From Synergistaceae bacterium (GTDB lineage: Bacteria; Synergistota; Synergistia; Synergistales; Aminobacteriaceae), in assembly GCA_018436725.1 (NCBI GenBank), contig JAHDKT010000070.1, forward strand, positions 1-64,000: a stretch of 64,000 bases of DNA, given 5' to 3'. The stretch's first letter is position 1; the number at the start of each line of letters is the position of its first letter. The position numbers and the translations under genes were made by a program. Below, piece by piece: positions 16,211 to 25,152 of this stretch. Under the pieces are notes generated by a model. That model saw only the letters and a program-made list of their open reading frames with translations. It was not told where the DNA came from and searched no databases.

Positions 16211-17221
16211 TTAACGAGAGTAAAGCGCGAAGCAGTCGTAGATGATCTTCCAGAACTTCTCGAAGTCCACGTCCACGGCGACCTCCGCGTTGGGGCCGTT
16301 CGGCCGGGCGAGGACGCCGCCCCCCGCGTACAGCTCCTTCCCCGGTCCTTCCTGGTGTTCGAGGCCGAAGTAGTCGCACGACGTCCGTCCGTAGGTCAGG
16401 GAGCCGCGAAGCTCGATCTCCACGCGCATCGGCTTCGTCGTGAAGCACGTCGGATCGATAAGCCACGCCATGCAGGTGGGGTCGTGCAGAGGGGGAGCGT
16501 CCCAGCCGAAGACCTCCTTCTGCGACTTGGCGAAGAACTCCATCATCTCGGCGAAAAGGATCGCCTGCGGGTTGCCGAGCGAGCGGACCTTCGCCACCAT
16601 TACGGCGGTCGCGTTCGCCTTGCGCGTGACGTCGAGCCCCATCATGACGATCGGGCGTCCGCACGTGAAGACGACGTGCGCCGCCTCGGGGTCGGCGTAG
16701 ATGTTGAATTCGGCGGAGGGGGTGACGTTGCCGTGCTGGTACGCGCCGCCCATGAGGACGATGCGTTCGATCTTCTCGACGATCTCCGGCTCCTTGCGGA
16801 TGGCCATGCCGATGTTCGTCAGGGGTCCCGTGGGAACCAGCGTGATCGGGTCGTTCGAGTCCAGCAGGAGGTCGATGATCAGGTCCACCGCGTGGCGCGT
16901 GTCCAGCCCCAGCTCCGGCTCGTCGAAGACGGGGCCGTCGAGCCCCGACTCGCCGTGGATGTCGCCCGCGATCACCTGTTCGCGGACCATCGGCCGGGAC
17001 ATGCCCGCCGCGATGGGGATGTCCGCGCAGCGCTTCGAGGCGCTGCAGACGTTGAGCGCGTTCCGGACTGTCTTTTCGAGCGTCTGGTTGCCCGCCACCA
17101 CGGTCACGGCCTTGAGGTCGATCATCGGGTGGACCGCCGCCATCAGGATGGCGACGGCGTCGTCGTGTCCGGGGTCGCAGTCGTGAATGATCTTTACAGG
17201 TTTCTTCCCAGTTGTAGCCAT
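16211..17221 (-). CDS. nucleoside hydrolase (IunH/RihA family)
   Basis: A 336-residue N-ribohydrolase splitting nucleosides into base and ribose. The Ca2+-binding aspartate cluster is plain (HDCDPGHDDAVAI at residues 14-26), with TGPLTNIG near 125, VLMGGAY near 150 and EFNIYADPEAA near 170. The distal catalytic region is LHDPTCMAWLIDP near 240. The length is standard. The start at 17221 follows a moderate AAGGCGG; an earlier in-frame ATG at 17254 lacks one. It lies 67 bp downstream of the last permease gene of a BMP-type nucleoside importer, so imported nucleosides are presumably cleaved here. Confidence 0.92.
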   Translation of the reverse strand: MATTGKKPVKIIHDCDPGHDDAVAILMAAVHPMIDLKAVTVVAGNQTLEKTVRNALNVCSASKRCADIPIAAGMSRPMVREQVIAGDIHGESGLDGPVFDEPELGLDTRHAVDLIIDLLLDSNDPITLVPTGPLTNIGMAIRKEPEIVEKIERIVLMGGAYQHGNVTPSAEFNIYADPEAAHVVFTCGRPIVMMGLDVTRKANATAVMVAKVRSLGNPQAILFAEMMEFFAKSQKEVFGWDAPPLHDPTCMAWLIDPTCFTTKPMRVEIELRGSLTYGRTSCDYFGLEHQEGPGKELYAGGGVLARPNGPNAEVAVDVDFEKFWKIIYDCFALYSR

Positions 17222-17288
17222 TGCAGCACCGCCTTTTCTCAAACTTCCGCGCATCGGGCGCGGTGAAAATCAATTTCCTGAAAAAATG

Positions 17289-18224
17289 TTATACCGCGCT
17301 CTTCCGTGCAGTCTCCGCGCGCTTCTTGCGCATCATCGCGAGGGTGAGCACGACCACGGTGACGACGTACGGGATCATCAGGATGAACTGCGACGGCAAT
17401 CCCAAAGATTGCAGCCGCGAGCCGAGGGAGTCGGCGAAGCCGAAGATCAGGCAGCCGATCCACCCCCAGAAGGGGTTCGCGCCGCCGAAGAACATCGCCG
17501 CCACGCCCATGAAGCCGCGGCCGTTGGTCATGTTCTCCACGAACATGCGGGAATATCCCAGCGAGAGGTGCGCCCCGGCGATGCCGCCGAGGATTCCGGA
17601 GTAGAGCATCACCTCGAACTTGCGAAGCGCGACGTTGATTCCCGCCGTCTCCGCCGCCGGCGGGTTGAGCCCCACGCTGCGGAGGCGGAGCCCCCACACC
17701 GTCTTGTAGAGGATGAAGGCGAGGACGAAGACGAGGACGATCCCGACCGGCTCGAAGAGGGAGTAGTCGTTGAAGAGCGTGTCGAGCAGCCTGTTGCCGC
17801 CGAAGTCGAAGTTCAGGCGCGGCATCGGGACTATGTCGTTGTGGTGGAAGCTGCCGGAGACGCCGAAGGTGCGCTGGAGCAGAAAGCGGGTCATGGCGAT
17901 GGCGAGCATGTTTACCCCCATGCCGACGACGAAGATGTCCGCCTTCGCCTTGAGGTGCGCGAAGGCCATGAAGGCCGCGACCACGACGCCGGTGACGATG
18001 GCGGCCAGAAGACCCAGCACCCAGCTTCCCGCGAAGTAGCTCGTGGTCACGGCGGCGAACGCGGCGAAGATCATGATGCCTTCGATGCCGATGTTCAGGA
18101 TGTTCGCCTGCTGCGTCAGGACGCAGGCCAGCGTGGCGTACAGTATCGGCGTGGCGGCGCGGATGGTCGAGCGCACGAGGGTCGCGTTGAAGACGAGGGA
18201 GAGGATCTCGTTCAGTCCGTCCAT
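17289..18224 (-). CDS. BMP-type nucleoside ABC transporter, permease 2
   Basis: A 311-residue inner-membrane permease of the branched-chain/nucleoside type with about eight hydrophobic segments. The family motif region is TQQANILNIGIEGIMIFAAF near residues 37-56, and GLRLRSVGLNPPAAETAGI near 200 is the cytoplasmic coupling loop. The ATG at 18224 shares its first base with the TGA of the upstream permease (TGATG) and has GGAGG upstream. It works with the other permease, the double ATPase and the binding protein encoded upstream. Confidence 0.92.
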   Translation of the reverse strand: MDGLNEILSLVFNATLVRSTIRAATPILYATLACVLTQQANILNIGIEGIMIFAAFAAVTTSYFAGSWVLGLLAAIVTGVVVAAFMAFAHLKAKADIFVVGMGVNMLAIAMTRFLLQRTFGVSGSFHHNDIVPMPRLNFDFGGNRLLDTLFNDYSLFEPVGIVLVFVLAFILYKTVWGLRLRSVGLNPPAAETAGINVALRKFEVMLYSGILGGIAGAHLSLGYSRMFVENMTNGRGFMGVAAMFFGGANPFWGWIGCLIFGFADSLGSRLQSLGLPSQFILMIPYVVTVVVLTLAMMRKKRAETARKSAV

Positions 18225-19264
18225 CACGCGGCCTCCTCTCCGGCGCTCCGGGCGGCTCTCCGCCGCGAGTAGGCGAAGAGCCCCTCCATGGCGGCGAGCA
18301 GGATGAAGACCGCGATGATCGTGTCGATCAGGGTCTTGGGGACTCCGGTGAATCGCTCCATCCCCAGCGCCCCTGTCTTGAGGACGGCGAGGAAGAGCGA
18401 GAGCACCGGCACCATGCGGATGTCGTTCTTCGCGATCAGCGAGGCGAGCATTCCGTCGAAGGCGATTCCGGGCGAGAAGTTGTCGAGGAAGTGTCCGTGG
18501 ATGCCCATCACCTCGATGGCCCCCGCGAGGCCGCCGATGGCCCCGGAGAGGATCATCCCCCAGATCATCGCCTTCTTCGGCGGGATGCCGACGTACTCCG
18601 AGAAGGAGGGATTCTGCCCGACGTGGCGCAGCCGGTACCCCCAGCTCGTGTGGTAGAGCATCCACCAGACCAGCACGAGCACGCCGAGCGCGACGAAGAG
18701 CCCGATGTTCGCCCGGCTGGGCCGGAGAATGCGGAGCAGCCGCGCCGACTCCTCGATGGTGGGCGTCCTGGGAATGCTCGCGCGCGCGGAGAAGGGGTTC
18801 CCCACCAGGTAGGAGGTGAAGTAGATGGCGACGTAGTTCATCAGGATGGTGACGCAGACTTCGTTCACCTTCCAGTACGCCTTCAGCGCGCCGGGGATGG
18901 CCCCCCACGCTCCCGAGGCGACCATGGCGACAGCGAAGCAAAGAGGGATATGGACAAGAGGATGAAGCCCGGTGAAGGCGTACCCCGCCCACGCCGCAGC
19001 GATGGCGCCCAGGTAGAGTTCTCCCTCGACCCCGACATTGAAGACGGAGACCTTGGCGGAAACGGCGAAAGCGAGGGCGGTGAGCATCAGCGGGACGAAG
19101 CGCTCCATGACGCCGCCGATGTTGAATTTCCCCACGAAGGCCCCGCGGAAGAGCTGGTAATAGGCTTCAACGGGGTCGTAGCCGAGCAGCAGGATGACTC
19201 CGGCTCCCAGCGAGAGGGAGAGGACGATCGTCATCAGCGTGCTGCCCCACGATGTCTTATACAT
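18224..19264 (-). CDS. BMP-type nucleoside ABC transporter, permease 1
   Basis: A 346-residue permease paralogous to its downstream partner. It has SVFNVGVEGELYLGAIAAAW near residues 75-94, the counterpart of the NIGIEG motif, and the coupling loop GYRLRHVGQNPSFSEYVGI near 210. Hydrophobic segments span nearly the whole length, with a basic tail (SRRRAARSAGEEAA). The start overlaps the end of the ATPase gene by 8 bp and the stop overlaps the next start, so the transporter genes are tightly coupled. Confidence 0.92.
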   Translation of the reverse strand: MYKTSWGSTLMTIVLSLSLGAGVILLLGYDPVEAYYQLFRGAFVGKFNIGGVMERFVPLMLTALAFAVSAKVSVFNVGVEGELYLGAIAAAWAGYAFTGLHPLVHIPLCFAVAMVASGAWGAIPGALKAYWKVNEVCVTILMNYVAIYFTSYLVGNPFSARASIPRTPTIEESARLLRILRPSRANIGLFVALGVLVLVWWMLYHTSWGYRLRHVGQNPSFSEYVGIPPKKAMIWGMILSGAIGGLAGAIEVMGIHGHFLDNFSPGIAFDGMLASLIAKNDIRMVPVLSLFLAVLKTGALGMERFTGVPKTLIDTIIAVFILLAAMEGLFAYSRRRAARSAGEEAA

Positions 19265-20774
19265 GCGTTCCGCCTCCAGTCATCAGCAGGCCGAGCTTCT
19301 CCTCGTCGGCCTCCGAGGCATCGACCACACCGGTGATCCGCCCCTCGAACATGACGGCGATCCTGTCGGAGAGGGAGAGGATCTCCTCGAGGTCGGAAGA
19401 GATGAGGACGACGGCCGCACCCGCTTCCTTGGCGCGGTTCAGCTCGTTCCGTATGGTCTCGATGGACCCGATGTCCACGCCCCTGGTGGGCTGCGAGGCG
19501 AGCAGAACATCCGCCCCCCGGGAAACCTCCCGCGCCACGACGACCTTCTGCGCGTTCCCGCCGGAGAGCCCCGAGGCGGGAATGTCCACCCCCGCCGGAC
19601 GGATGTCGTACGACCGGATCAGCCCGTCGGCGAACTCGCGCACCTTCCCCCAGCGCATCACGCCGAAGTGCGAGAGCGGAGCTTCGGTGAACGAACAGGC
19701 GGCCAGATTCTCCTTCACGTCGGAGAGACGGTCGAGCCCGCGCTGATTCCGATCCTCCGGAATGTGCGACAGTCCGTGCTCCCTGATGCGTCGCGGCGGC
19801 AGGTTCTGCACCTCGACGCCGCCCAGCACGACGCGCCCCCGCTGAACGGGTCTGAGCCCGGCGATGGCCTCGGCGAGTTCGCTCTGTCCGTTCCCGTTGA
19901 CCCCCGCGATGCCGAGGATCTCCCCCTTGCGCACGGAGAACGAGACGCCGCGCAGCTTGGACAGCTCCTTCTCGCCGGGAACGAAGACGCTCTCCACGGA
20001 GAGAGCAACATCCCCCTTGGCCGCCGGGACGGGCGAGCCGCCGAGGAAGACCTCGCGCCCCACCATCAATCTCGCCAGCTCGGGAGCGGATGTGGACGAA
20101 CCCGCCACCGTCGCGATGTGCTTTCCTCCGCGCATCACGGTGATCCGGTCGCTGATCGCGAGCACTTCCTGCAGCTTGTGGGAGATGAAGACGATGGACT
20201 TGCCCCCCTCCTTCATCGAGCGCAGAATGCAGAAGAGCTGCTCGGCCTCCTGCGGCGTGAGCACGGCGGTCGGCTCGTCGAGGACGAGGATCTCCGCGCC
20301 CCTGTAGAGCGTTTTGATGATCTCGACGCGCTGCGCCTCACCGACGGAGATCTCCTCCACCTTTTTATCCGGGTGCACGCGGAGTCCGTAGGCGTCCGCA
20401 TAGTATTCGATTTTTTCGAGGGCCGCCTTCCGGTCGATGCGCCCGCCTTTTCTCGGCTCGAAGCCGAGGATGATGTTCTCAAGCACCGTCATCTCGCGGA
20501 CGAGCATGAACTCCTGATGCACCATGCCGATCCCGAGCCCGATCGCCTGTTTCGGCGTCAGCGACGAATACGTCTGCCCCTTGACGGCGATGCTCCCCTC
20601 CTCGGGGACGTACATGCCGTAGAGTATCTTCATGAGCGTCGACTTCCCCGCTCCGTTCTCTCCGATAAGGGAATGGATCTCTCCCTCCTCGAGCGTGAAC
20701 AGTCCGTCCTGAACCGCCTTCACTCCGGGGAACTCCTTGCAGATGCCCTTCATTTCGATCAGGATGCGCGACAC
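19257..20774 (-). CDS. BMP-type nucleoside ABC transporter, tandem ATPase
   Basis: A 505-residue double ABC ATPase of the sugar/nucleoside class. Domain 1 (about 5-240) has Walker A GENGAGKSTLMK, a signature degenerated to SVGEAQRVEI and Walker B ILVLDEPTAVLT. Domain 2 (about 255-500) has a degenerate Walker A (GVNGNGQSELAE) and signature LSGGNAQKVVVARE. This asymmetry is normal for the family. A GTG start at 20774 is preferred because GAGGTGG lies upstream; the frame opens at 20783. It powers uptake with the two downstream permeases. Confidence 0.92.
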   Translation of the reverse strand: MSRILIEMKGICKEFPGVKAVQDGLFTLEEGEIHSLIGENGAGKSTLMKILYGMYVPEEGSIAVKGQTYSSLTPKQAIGLGIGMVHQEFMLVREMTVLENIILGFEPRKGGRIDRKAALEKIEYYADAYGLRVHPDKKVEEISVGEAQRVEIIKTLYRGAEILVLDEPTAVLTPQEAEQLFCILRSMKEGGKSIVFISHKLQEVLAISDRITVMRGGKHIATVAGSSTSAPELARLMVGREVFLGGSPVPAAKGDVALSVESVFVPGEKELSKLRGVSFSVRKGEILGIAGVNGNGQSELAEAIAGLRPVQRGRVVLGGVEVQNLPPRRIREHGLSHIPEDRNQRGLDRLSDVKENLAACSFTEAPLSHFGVMRWGKVREFADGLIRSYDIRPAGVDIPASGLSGGNAQKVVVAREVSRGADVLLASQPTRGVDIGSIETIRNELNRAKEAGAAVVLISSDLEEILSLSDRIAVMFEGRITGVVDASEADEEKLGLLMTGGGTHV

Positions 20775-20837
20775 GAACCCCACCTCGCAATGGAGACGGA
20801 CGGGGAGTGGTCCCCGCCGCCTCCGGAAAATGATTTT

Positions 20838-21875
20838 TTAATTTCTCTGGAATCCCTCGTAGGAGTCGACCTTGATCTTGCCGGACTTGACTTCCTCGGT
20901 CAGCTTCTCGATGTTCTCCAGAATGTCCTGCGGGAACTTGTCGCCAAGCGCTTTCTTCATCGTGGACATGTCGGTGAGCCCCACGCCGCCGTTGGCGATG
21001 GTCATGTCGAGGATCTTGCCGCCCTCGAAGTTCCCCTCGACGACCGCCTTCACGATCAGGTAGCTGCCCATGTCCACTCTCTTGAGCATGGAGGTGAGGA
21101 TGTGCCCGGGGTAGGTCTCGTCCTGATTCAGGTCGACGCCGATGGCGTACTTCTTCGCCTCGTAGGCCGCCTCGAGGATGCCGTTGCCGGTGTTCGACGC
21201 GACGTTCATGACGATGTCCGCGCCCTGCTCGAACTGGGCCAGCGTCAGCTCCTTCCCCTTCAGGGGGTCGTTGAACGTTCCGGCGAAGGAGACAAGCACG
21301 CGGGTCTCGGGATCGACGTAGGCCGCGCCCTGCTTGTAGCCCACGAGGAAGTCGTGAAGCACCGGAATGTCCATGCCGCCGACCCAGCCGATGATCTTCT
21401 CGGGGTTGACGCCGGGGACGCCGGTCTTCACGGTGAACATGGCCGCCGCCGCTCCGGCGAGGAAGGACCCCTCGTTCTGCGCGAAGATGGCGGACATGAC
21501 GTTGGGGGCCTTCACCACGCCGTCGATGATGCCGAACTTCACATCGGGGAAGTCGGGGGCGTGGTTGGCGATGATCTCCTGAAGCTGCGTGCTGCAGCCG
21601 AGGACGAGGTCGTACCCCTCGGCCGCCATGGCGACGAGGTTGGACTCCCAGTCGGAGGGGACCTTGGACTCGAGCACCTTCAGCTCGATGCCGAACTCCT
21701 TGATCGAGCGCTCGAGCCCTTCGTACGCGGAGTCGTTGAAGGACTTGTCGCCCAGGAACCCGGAGAGGACCAGGGCCACCTTGACTTTCGCCTCGGCCGC
21801 TCCGGCGACGCCGAACGCGGAGAGCGCAACAACCAGAACCATGACCAGCAGAAGAACCTTTCTCATACCTTTCAT
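20838..21875 (-). CDS. BMP-family nucleoside-binding protein
   Basis: A 345-residue periplasmic substrate-binding protein of the Bmp/Med type. The signal peptide (KVLLLVMVLVVALSAFGVAG) ends at an AEA-type signal peptidase I site. There is no lipobox Cys, fitting a diderm. The mature part has the family hallmarks VALVLSGFLGDKSFNDSAYEG near the start and GCSTQLQEII, then WVGGMDIPVLHDFLVGYKQG near 165 and VASNTGNGILEAA near 225. The start at 21875 has GGAGGG 6 bp upstream. First gene of the uptake operon, 136 bp downstream of the LacI regulator. Confidence 0.92.
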   Translation of the reverse strand: MKGMRKVLLLVMVLVVALSAFGVAGAAEAKVKVALVLSGFLGDKSFNDSAYEGLERSIKEFGIELKVLESKVPSDWESNLVAMAAEGYDLVLGCSTQLQEIIANHAPDFPDVKFGIIDGVVKAPNVMSAIFAQNEGSFLAGAAAAMFTVKTGVPGVNPEKIIGWVGGMDIPVLHDFLVGYKQGAAYVDPETRVLVSFAGTFNDPLKGKELTLAQFEQGADIVMNVASNTGNGILEAAYEAKKYAIGVDLNQDETYPGHILTSMLKRVDMGSYLIVKAVVEGNFEGGKILDMTIANGGVGLTDMSTMKKALGDKFPQDILENIEKLTEEVKSGKIKVDSYEGFQRN

Positions 21876-21907
21876 GCGTTTCCCTCCCTGAATGTGGATA
21901 GTATGCC

Positions 21908-22003
21908 TCCGCCCCTCGAAGGGCGGACCGACCGGACGGAGTTCGTCCGGAAAACCAGGAGCGCACCGTGCCGCATCGCGCCCGACGGGGGGACAGTCCC
22001 CCC
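21908..22003 (-). promoter_or_regulatory. three hairpins in the leader of the nucleoside operon
   Basis: Between the LacI stop and the binding-protein start lie CCGCCC/GGGCGG (about 21909-21925), CCGGACG/CGTCCGG (21932-21950) and GGGGGGA/TCCCCCC (21987-22003). None is followed by T on the minus strand, so they are not plain terminators. They may cap the lacI message or stabilise the high-copy binding-protein message. Confidence 0.4.
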
Positions 22004-22011
22004 GGAGCGGT

Positions 22012-23058
22012 TCATCGCATACAGCCCGACCCATCCCCTCCTTTCGACGCACCCGGCGAAGCGGTGGATTTTCGCACCACGAGCCGCGCGCTCATCCGCA
22101 GCGAACGCGGGGACAGCGACTCGTCGTTGATCCTGTCGAGGAGCAGTCCGAAGGCCGCCCTCCCCATCTCCTTCTTCGGCTGCGCCACGGTCGTCAGCGG
22201 CGGATTGAAGAAGGAGGAGAGCAGTATGTCGTCGTACCCGACGACGGAGACGTCCTCAGGGACGCGAAGCCCCCTCTCTGCGAGGGCGGTGATCGCGCCG
22301 AAGGCCATCAGGTCGTTGAAGGCGAAGAGCGCCGTCGGAAGCACGCCGCCGGAGAAAAGGAACGGCACGGCGGCGTAGCCGCTTTCGGATCGGAAGTCGC
22401 CCCGGAAGACGAGCGACTTGTCGTAGGGTATTCCTGCGCGACGGAGGGCGTTCGCGTACGCGCGAAGGCGCAGCAGCGCGGGCGTGGAGTTCGAGGGGCC
22501 CGTGACGCAGGCGATGCGTCGGTGGCCGAGCGAGAGAAGATGTTCCATCGCGTCCATGCCTCCGGCGTAGTGGTCCACGACGACGGAGTCCATCCCCCTG
22601 GAGGCGCCGTCGCGGTCTACCAATACGACGGGAACGGTGAGCCGCCTGCCCGCCGCCTCGCGCAGGCGGGAGTCGCGGACGTTGAAGAGGATGACTCCCT
22701 CCACCTGCTTCTCCGCGAGCAGCTCCAGGAATTCGTTCTCTCGGTCGGGGTTTCCCTCCGAGTTGCAGACGAGGACGCTGTATCCGTTGTCGAGCGCGGC
22801 GTCTTTGACGCCTCGGGTGGATTCCGAGAAGAAGGGGTTGGTATCGTCGATGAGGATGACGCCGACGGCGCCCGAGCCTTTGCGGCGGAGACTGCGGGCG
22901 ATGAAGTTGGGGCGGTAGCCCAACTCCGCCACAGCCTGCCGCACCCGTTCGCGGAGGGCCGTTCCCACCGGGCGGGTTCCGTTGAGTACGTGAGACACCG
23001 TTGCGGTGGAAACTCCGGCCCTGCGGGCCACGTCCTTCATTGTCGCCGTCCGGTGCAT
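22012..23058 (-). CDS. LacI-family transcriptional regulator
   Basis: A 348-residue repressor. The N-terminal helix-turn-helix is MKDVARRAGVSTATVSHVLN at residues 7-26, followed by the hinge helix (FIARSLRRK). A periplasmic-binding-protein-like effector domain follows (GVILIDDTNPFFSESTRGV, VVGYDDI near 260). GGGAGG lies 8 bp before ATG 23058. It is the first gene upstream of the nucleoside importer on the same strand and probably represses it, with a nucleoside, base or ribose as inducer. Two LacI-like half-operators lie in its own promoter region. Confidence 0.92.
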   Translation of the reverse strand: MHRTATMKDVARRAGVSTATVSHVLNGTRPVGTALRERVRQAVAELGYRPNFIARSLRRKGSGAVGVILIDDTNPFFSESTRGVKDAALDNGYSVLVCNSEGNPDRENEFLELLAEKQVEGVILFNVRDSRLREAAGRRLTVPVVLVDRDGASRGMDSVVVDHYAGGMDAMEHLLSLGHRRIACVTGPSNSTPALLRLRAYANALRRAGIPYDKSLVFRGDFRSESGYAAVPFLFSGGVLPTALFAFNDLMAFGAITALAERGLRVPEDVSVVGYDDILLSSFFNPPLTTVAQPKKEMGRAAFGLLLDRINDESLSPRSLRMSARLVVRKSTASPGASKGGDGSGCMR

Positions 23059-23106
23059 GAGCGCACGCCTCCCGAAGATGATGATCCCCTGGAACGGGGC
23101 TCTGTG

Positions 23107-23130
23107 GTAAACGATTGCGTAAACGATTAA
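23107..23130. promoter_or_regulatory. candidate LacI-type operators, direct repeat
   Basis: GTAAACGATT occurs at 23107-23116 and 23119-23128, 12 bp apart, about 50-70 bp upstream of the lacI start. The central CG flanked by A/T is the usual core of LacI-family operators, though each copy is an imperfect palindrome. The rest of the gap 23059-23403 shows no gene apart from the small leader frame at 23324. Confidence 0.45.
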
Positions 23131-23323
23131 CCGGGTTCTTTTATCTCACAAAGAGGGAAAGCTGTCAATAACAGCAATCAACGAGAGAGCGCCGTCGGCG
23201 GGAGGGGACTTCATTCGATCATCGTCGAACGAGGAGAGAACATGGAAAACATGATCGTATCAATCGGATGTTCGTGTGGTATCCTGGTATCATACAGCGA
23301 AAAATAAAAGAAAGGGAATGCCC

Positions 23324-23409
23324 ATGTTCGACTCGAAAGTCCTTTCCACCTGCCCGTCGTCGTTGTGGCAACGGTTTTCGGAGCGCGGCAAAGCCGGGAA
23401 AATATGCTG
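23324..23409 (+). CDS. possible leader peptide before the histidine kinase
   Basis: An ATG with AAAGGGAA upstream opens a short frame (MFDSKVLSTCPSSLWQRF...GKIC-stop). Its TGA overlaps the kinase start as ATGCTGA. The kinase itself has only a weak ribosome site, so coupling is plausible, but the peptide may be chance. Confidence 0.25.
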
Positions 23410-24825
23410 AAAAAAATAACGACGCAGTTTTACAGGACGGTGAAACTGAGCGTTGCCATGTCGGCGTTTTTGATCGCAGCCGTCTTTTTGCTCCCGATCA
23501 ACACAATGCTCACGCGGGAGATATACGGTCGTTTCGTCAACGCCGTCGAACTCAGAGCGTTGTACGTGAATTACACGCTCGGCAGATTTATCGCGGATAT
23601 TACAGCCCTCACCAGCAGAACAGTAATTCGTCATCAACTGCTCCTGCATAGCCGAGGCGAAGTCGGCTTTCAAGAACTCGTCTCGTTTTCGGCCCCTAAA
23701 TACGCCGACGGAGCGCGCGTGATCAAGGATGTCGTCGGCGTGCGCAGGATACTCCCCGACGGCGCCGTTGTTTGCTCTTATGGCGATCAGGAGCTTTTTT
23801 CCGACCTTTCCACAGATACTCCGGGCATTTTCCTCCTTGCCGAGGCCGAAGCGACGAAAATTCTCGTCGTTTGCCCGATAATCGAATCCGACCGGATTAT
23901 CGGCTACGATGCAGGCATCTTCCACGCCGATTTCATGTTCGAGGGAATGCCGCGAGAAGTCAGGCGATTCTCTCTGCTTCCCGCCTCCGACGTTCGGCCT
24001 CTCGATTCGGAAAGAATGCATAGAGCGCAACTGCGCGATGTCCCCTTCTTTCTGGAAGGAGAAATGGAGACGCTCCTGCTGAATTCGGCAAGAAGACAGT
24101 CCCTTTTGATAGTGGCGCTGTACACTTCCATCACCCTTCTCGTTCTTATCGCGCTCTTTTATTTCACGCAGTTCCGCTTCTTCAGAAATATAATCGACCG
24201 GCTGCATCGCGAGACCCGGCAGAAAGAAGCGCTGTTGAGGGAAACCCACCACCGTATCAAAAACAATCTCAACGGAATCGTCGCCATGCTCCAAATGCAA
24301 ATGGACGCTGTGGACTCGTCGGAAGTGAAAAGAGCGCTGAACGAGGCGATCGGCAGAGTGTACAGCATGAGCGAACTCTATACGAAAATGCTCGCGGCCA
24401 ATCGGTCGCAGGAAATAGATATCGGCGAATTTCTGGGGGACATCGTCGAACGCGCCGTTTCTCTTTTCTCATACACGAGAACGATACGAGTCGAAAAGCG
24501 CTTCGACCGTATCTTCCTCGGAGGCGATGCGCTTTTTCCCCTTGGCCTCATCGCCAACGAACTGGCGACCAACGCCGCGAAGTATGCATTCAAAGAGGGT
24601 GAAACAGGAATTCTGGAGGTATCGGGCGTACGCGACGGAGACGTCGTCAGGTTATCCATCCGCGATACAGGTTCCGGTTTTCCAGAAAAATTCGCCCCGC
24701 AGGCCTCCTCGGGGTTCGGCATTTCTCTCGTACATATCCTCGCCGAACAGATAGGAGGGGACATCCGTTTCGAGAACGATTCCGGAGCGAAAGTCACCAT
24801 CGTCTTCAAGATACCCGGAGAATGA
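23404..24825 (+). CDS. membrane sensor histidine kinase, HisKA_2 type
   Basis: A 473-residue kinase. Transmembrane segment 1 is at about 15-35 (MSAFLIAAVFLLPINTML), followed by an extracytoplasmic sensor of about 200 residues. Transmembrane segment 2 is at about 240-260, and then the HisKA_2 box ETHHRIKNN (280-288), where one of the two His is the phospho-acceptor. The C-terminal ATPase has NELATNAAKYAF and DTGSGFP, then SGFGISLVHIL. HisKA_2 kinases usually pair with a response regulator encoded elsewhere; none is adjacent. The start at 23404 is chosen over a GTG at 23365 because only the former matches the membrane-segment layout. The input is unknown. Confidence 0.88.
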   Translation: MLKKITTQFYRTVKLSVAMSAFLIAAVFLLPINTMLTREIYGRFVNAVELRALYVNYTLGRFIADITALTSRTVIRHQLLLHSRGEVGFQELVSFSAPKYADGARVIKDVVGVRRILPDGAVVCSYGDQELFSDLSTDTPGIFLLAEAEATKILVVCPIIESDRIIGYDAGIFHADFMFEGMPREVRRFSLLPASDVRPLDSERMHRAQLRDVPFFLEGEMETLLLNSARRQSLLIVALYTSITLLVLIALFYFTQFRFFRNIIDRLHRETRQKEALLRETHHRIKNNLNGIVAMLQMQMDAVDSSEVKRALNEAIGRVYSMSELYTKMLAANRSQEIDIGEFLGDIVERAVSLFSYTRTIRVEKRFDRIFLGGDALFPLGLIANELATNAAKYAFKEGETGILEVSGVRDGDVVRLSIRDTGSGFPEKFAPQASSGFGISLVHILAEQIGGDIRFENDSGAKVTIVFKIPGE

Positions 24826-24985
24826 CCGAACCGGAAACAAACGACGATCGTTCTTCTATAAAAAACGGACAAAGGGGAGCTTTTTTCACCGGACACCCCC
24901 GCGCCTTTCGTGCGAGGGGTTTGATTTCGGCGGCGACCATTGTTAACATTTCTTTCTTCCGCGGATTTTTTACCAGGGCGCCACT

Positions 24986-25013
24986 TTGCCTCGCTCCGTA
25001 TTTTTGCTATCAT
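24986..25013 (+). promoter_or_regulatory. candidate promoter of the polyamine operon
   Basis: TTGCCT (24986-24991), 16-bp spacer and TATCAT (25008-25013), 140 bp upstream of the potA start. The gap 24826-25152 otherwise holds no gene I can support. Confidence 0.35.
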
Positions 25014-25152
25014 GTGATCTCGCCGCACTTTCAGAATGCCCCGAAGGTAGCCTCCCATGGTCCGGCCAACCGGCAGAAAGAGCGCCCCCGCTCGGCTTAT
25101 CGCTGGAAGCTTTCGCTGCGCAAAAAGATGGAAAAGAAGGAGCTGGTTCCGT

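Noticed and set aside
21876..22011. A purine riboswitch in front of the nucleoside binding-protein gene
   Set aside because: The leader has three plain hairpins and none of the conserved joining sequences of the purine aptamer.
19194..22130. A 978-codon plus-strand open frame opposite the nucleoside transporter genes
   Set aside because: It is an antisense shadow of GC-rich codons. The minus strand carries clear ABC and BMP domains with ribosome sites, and the plus-strand translation has no domain.
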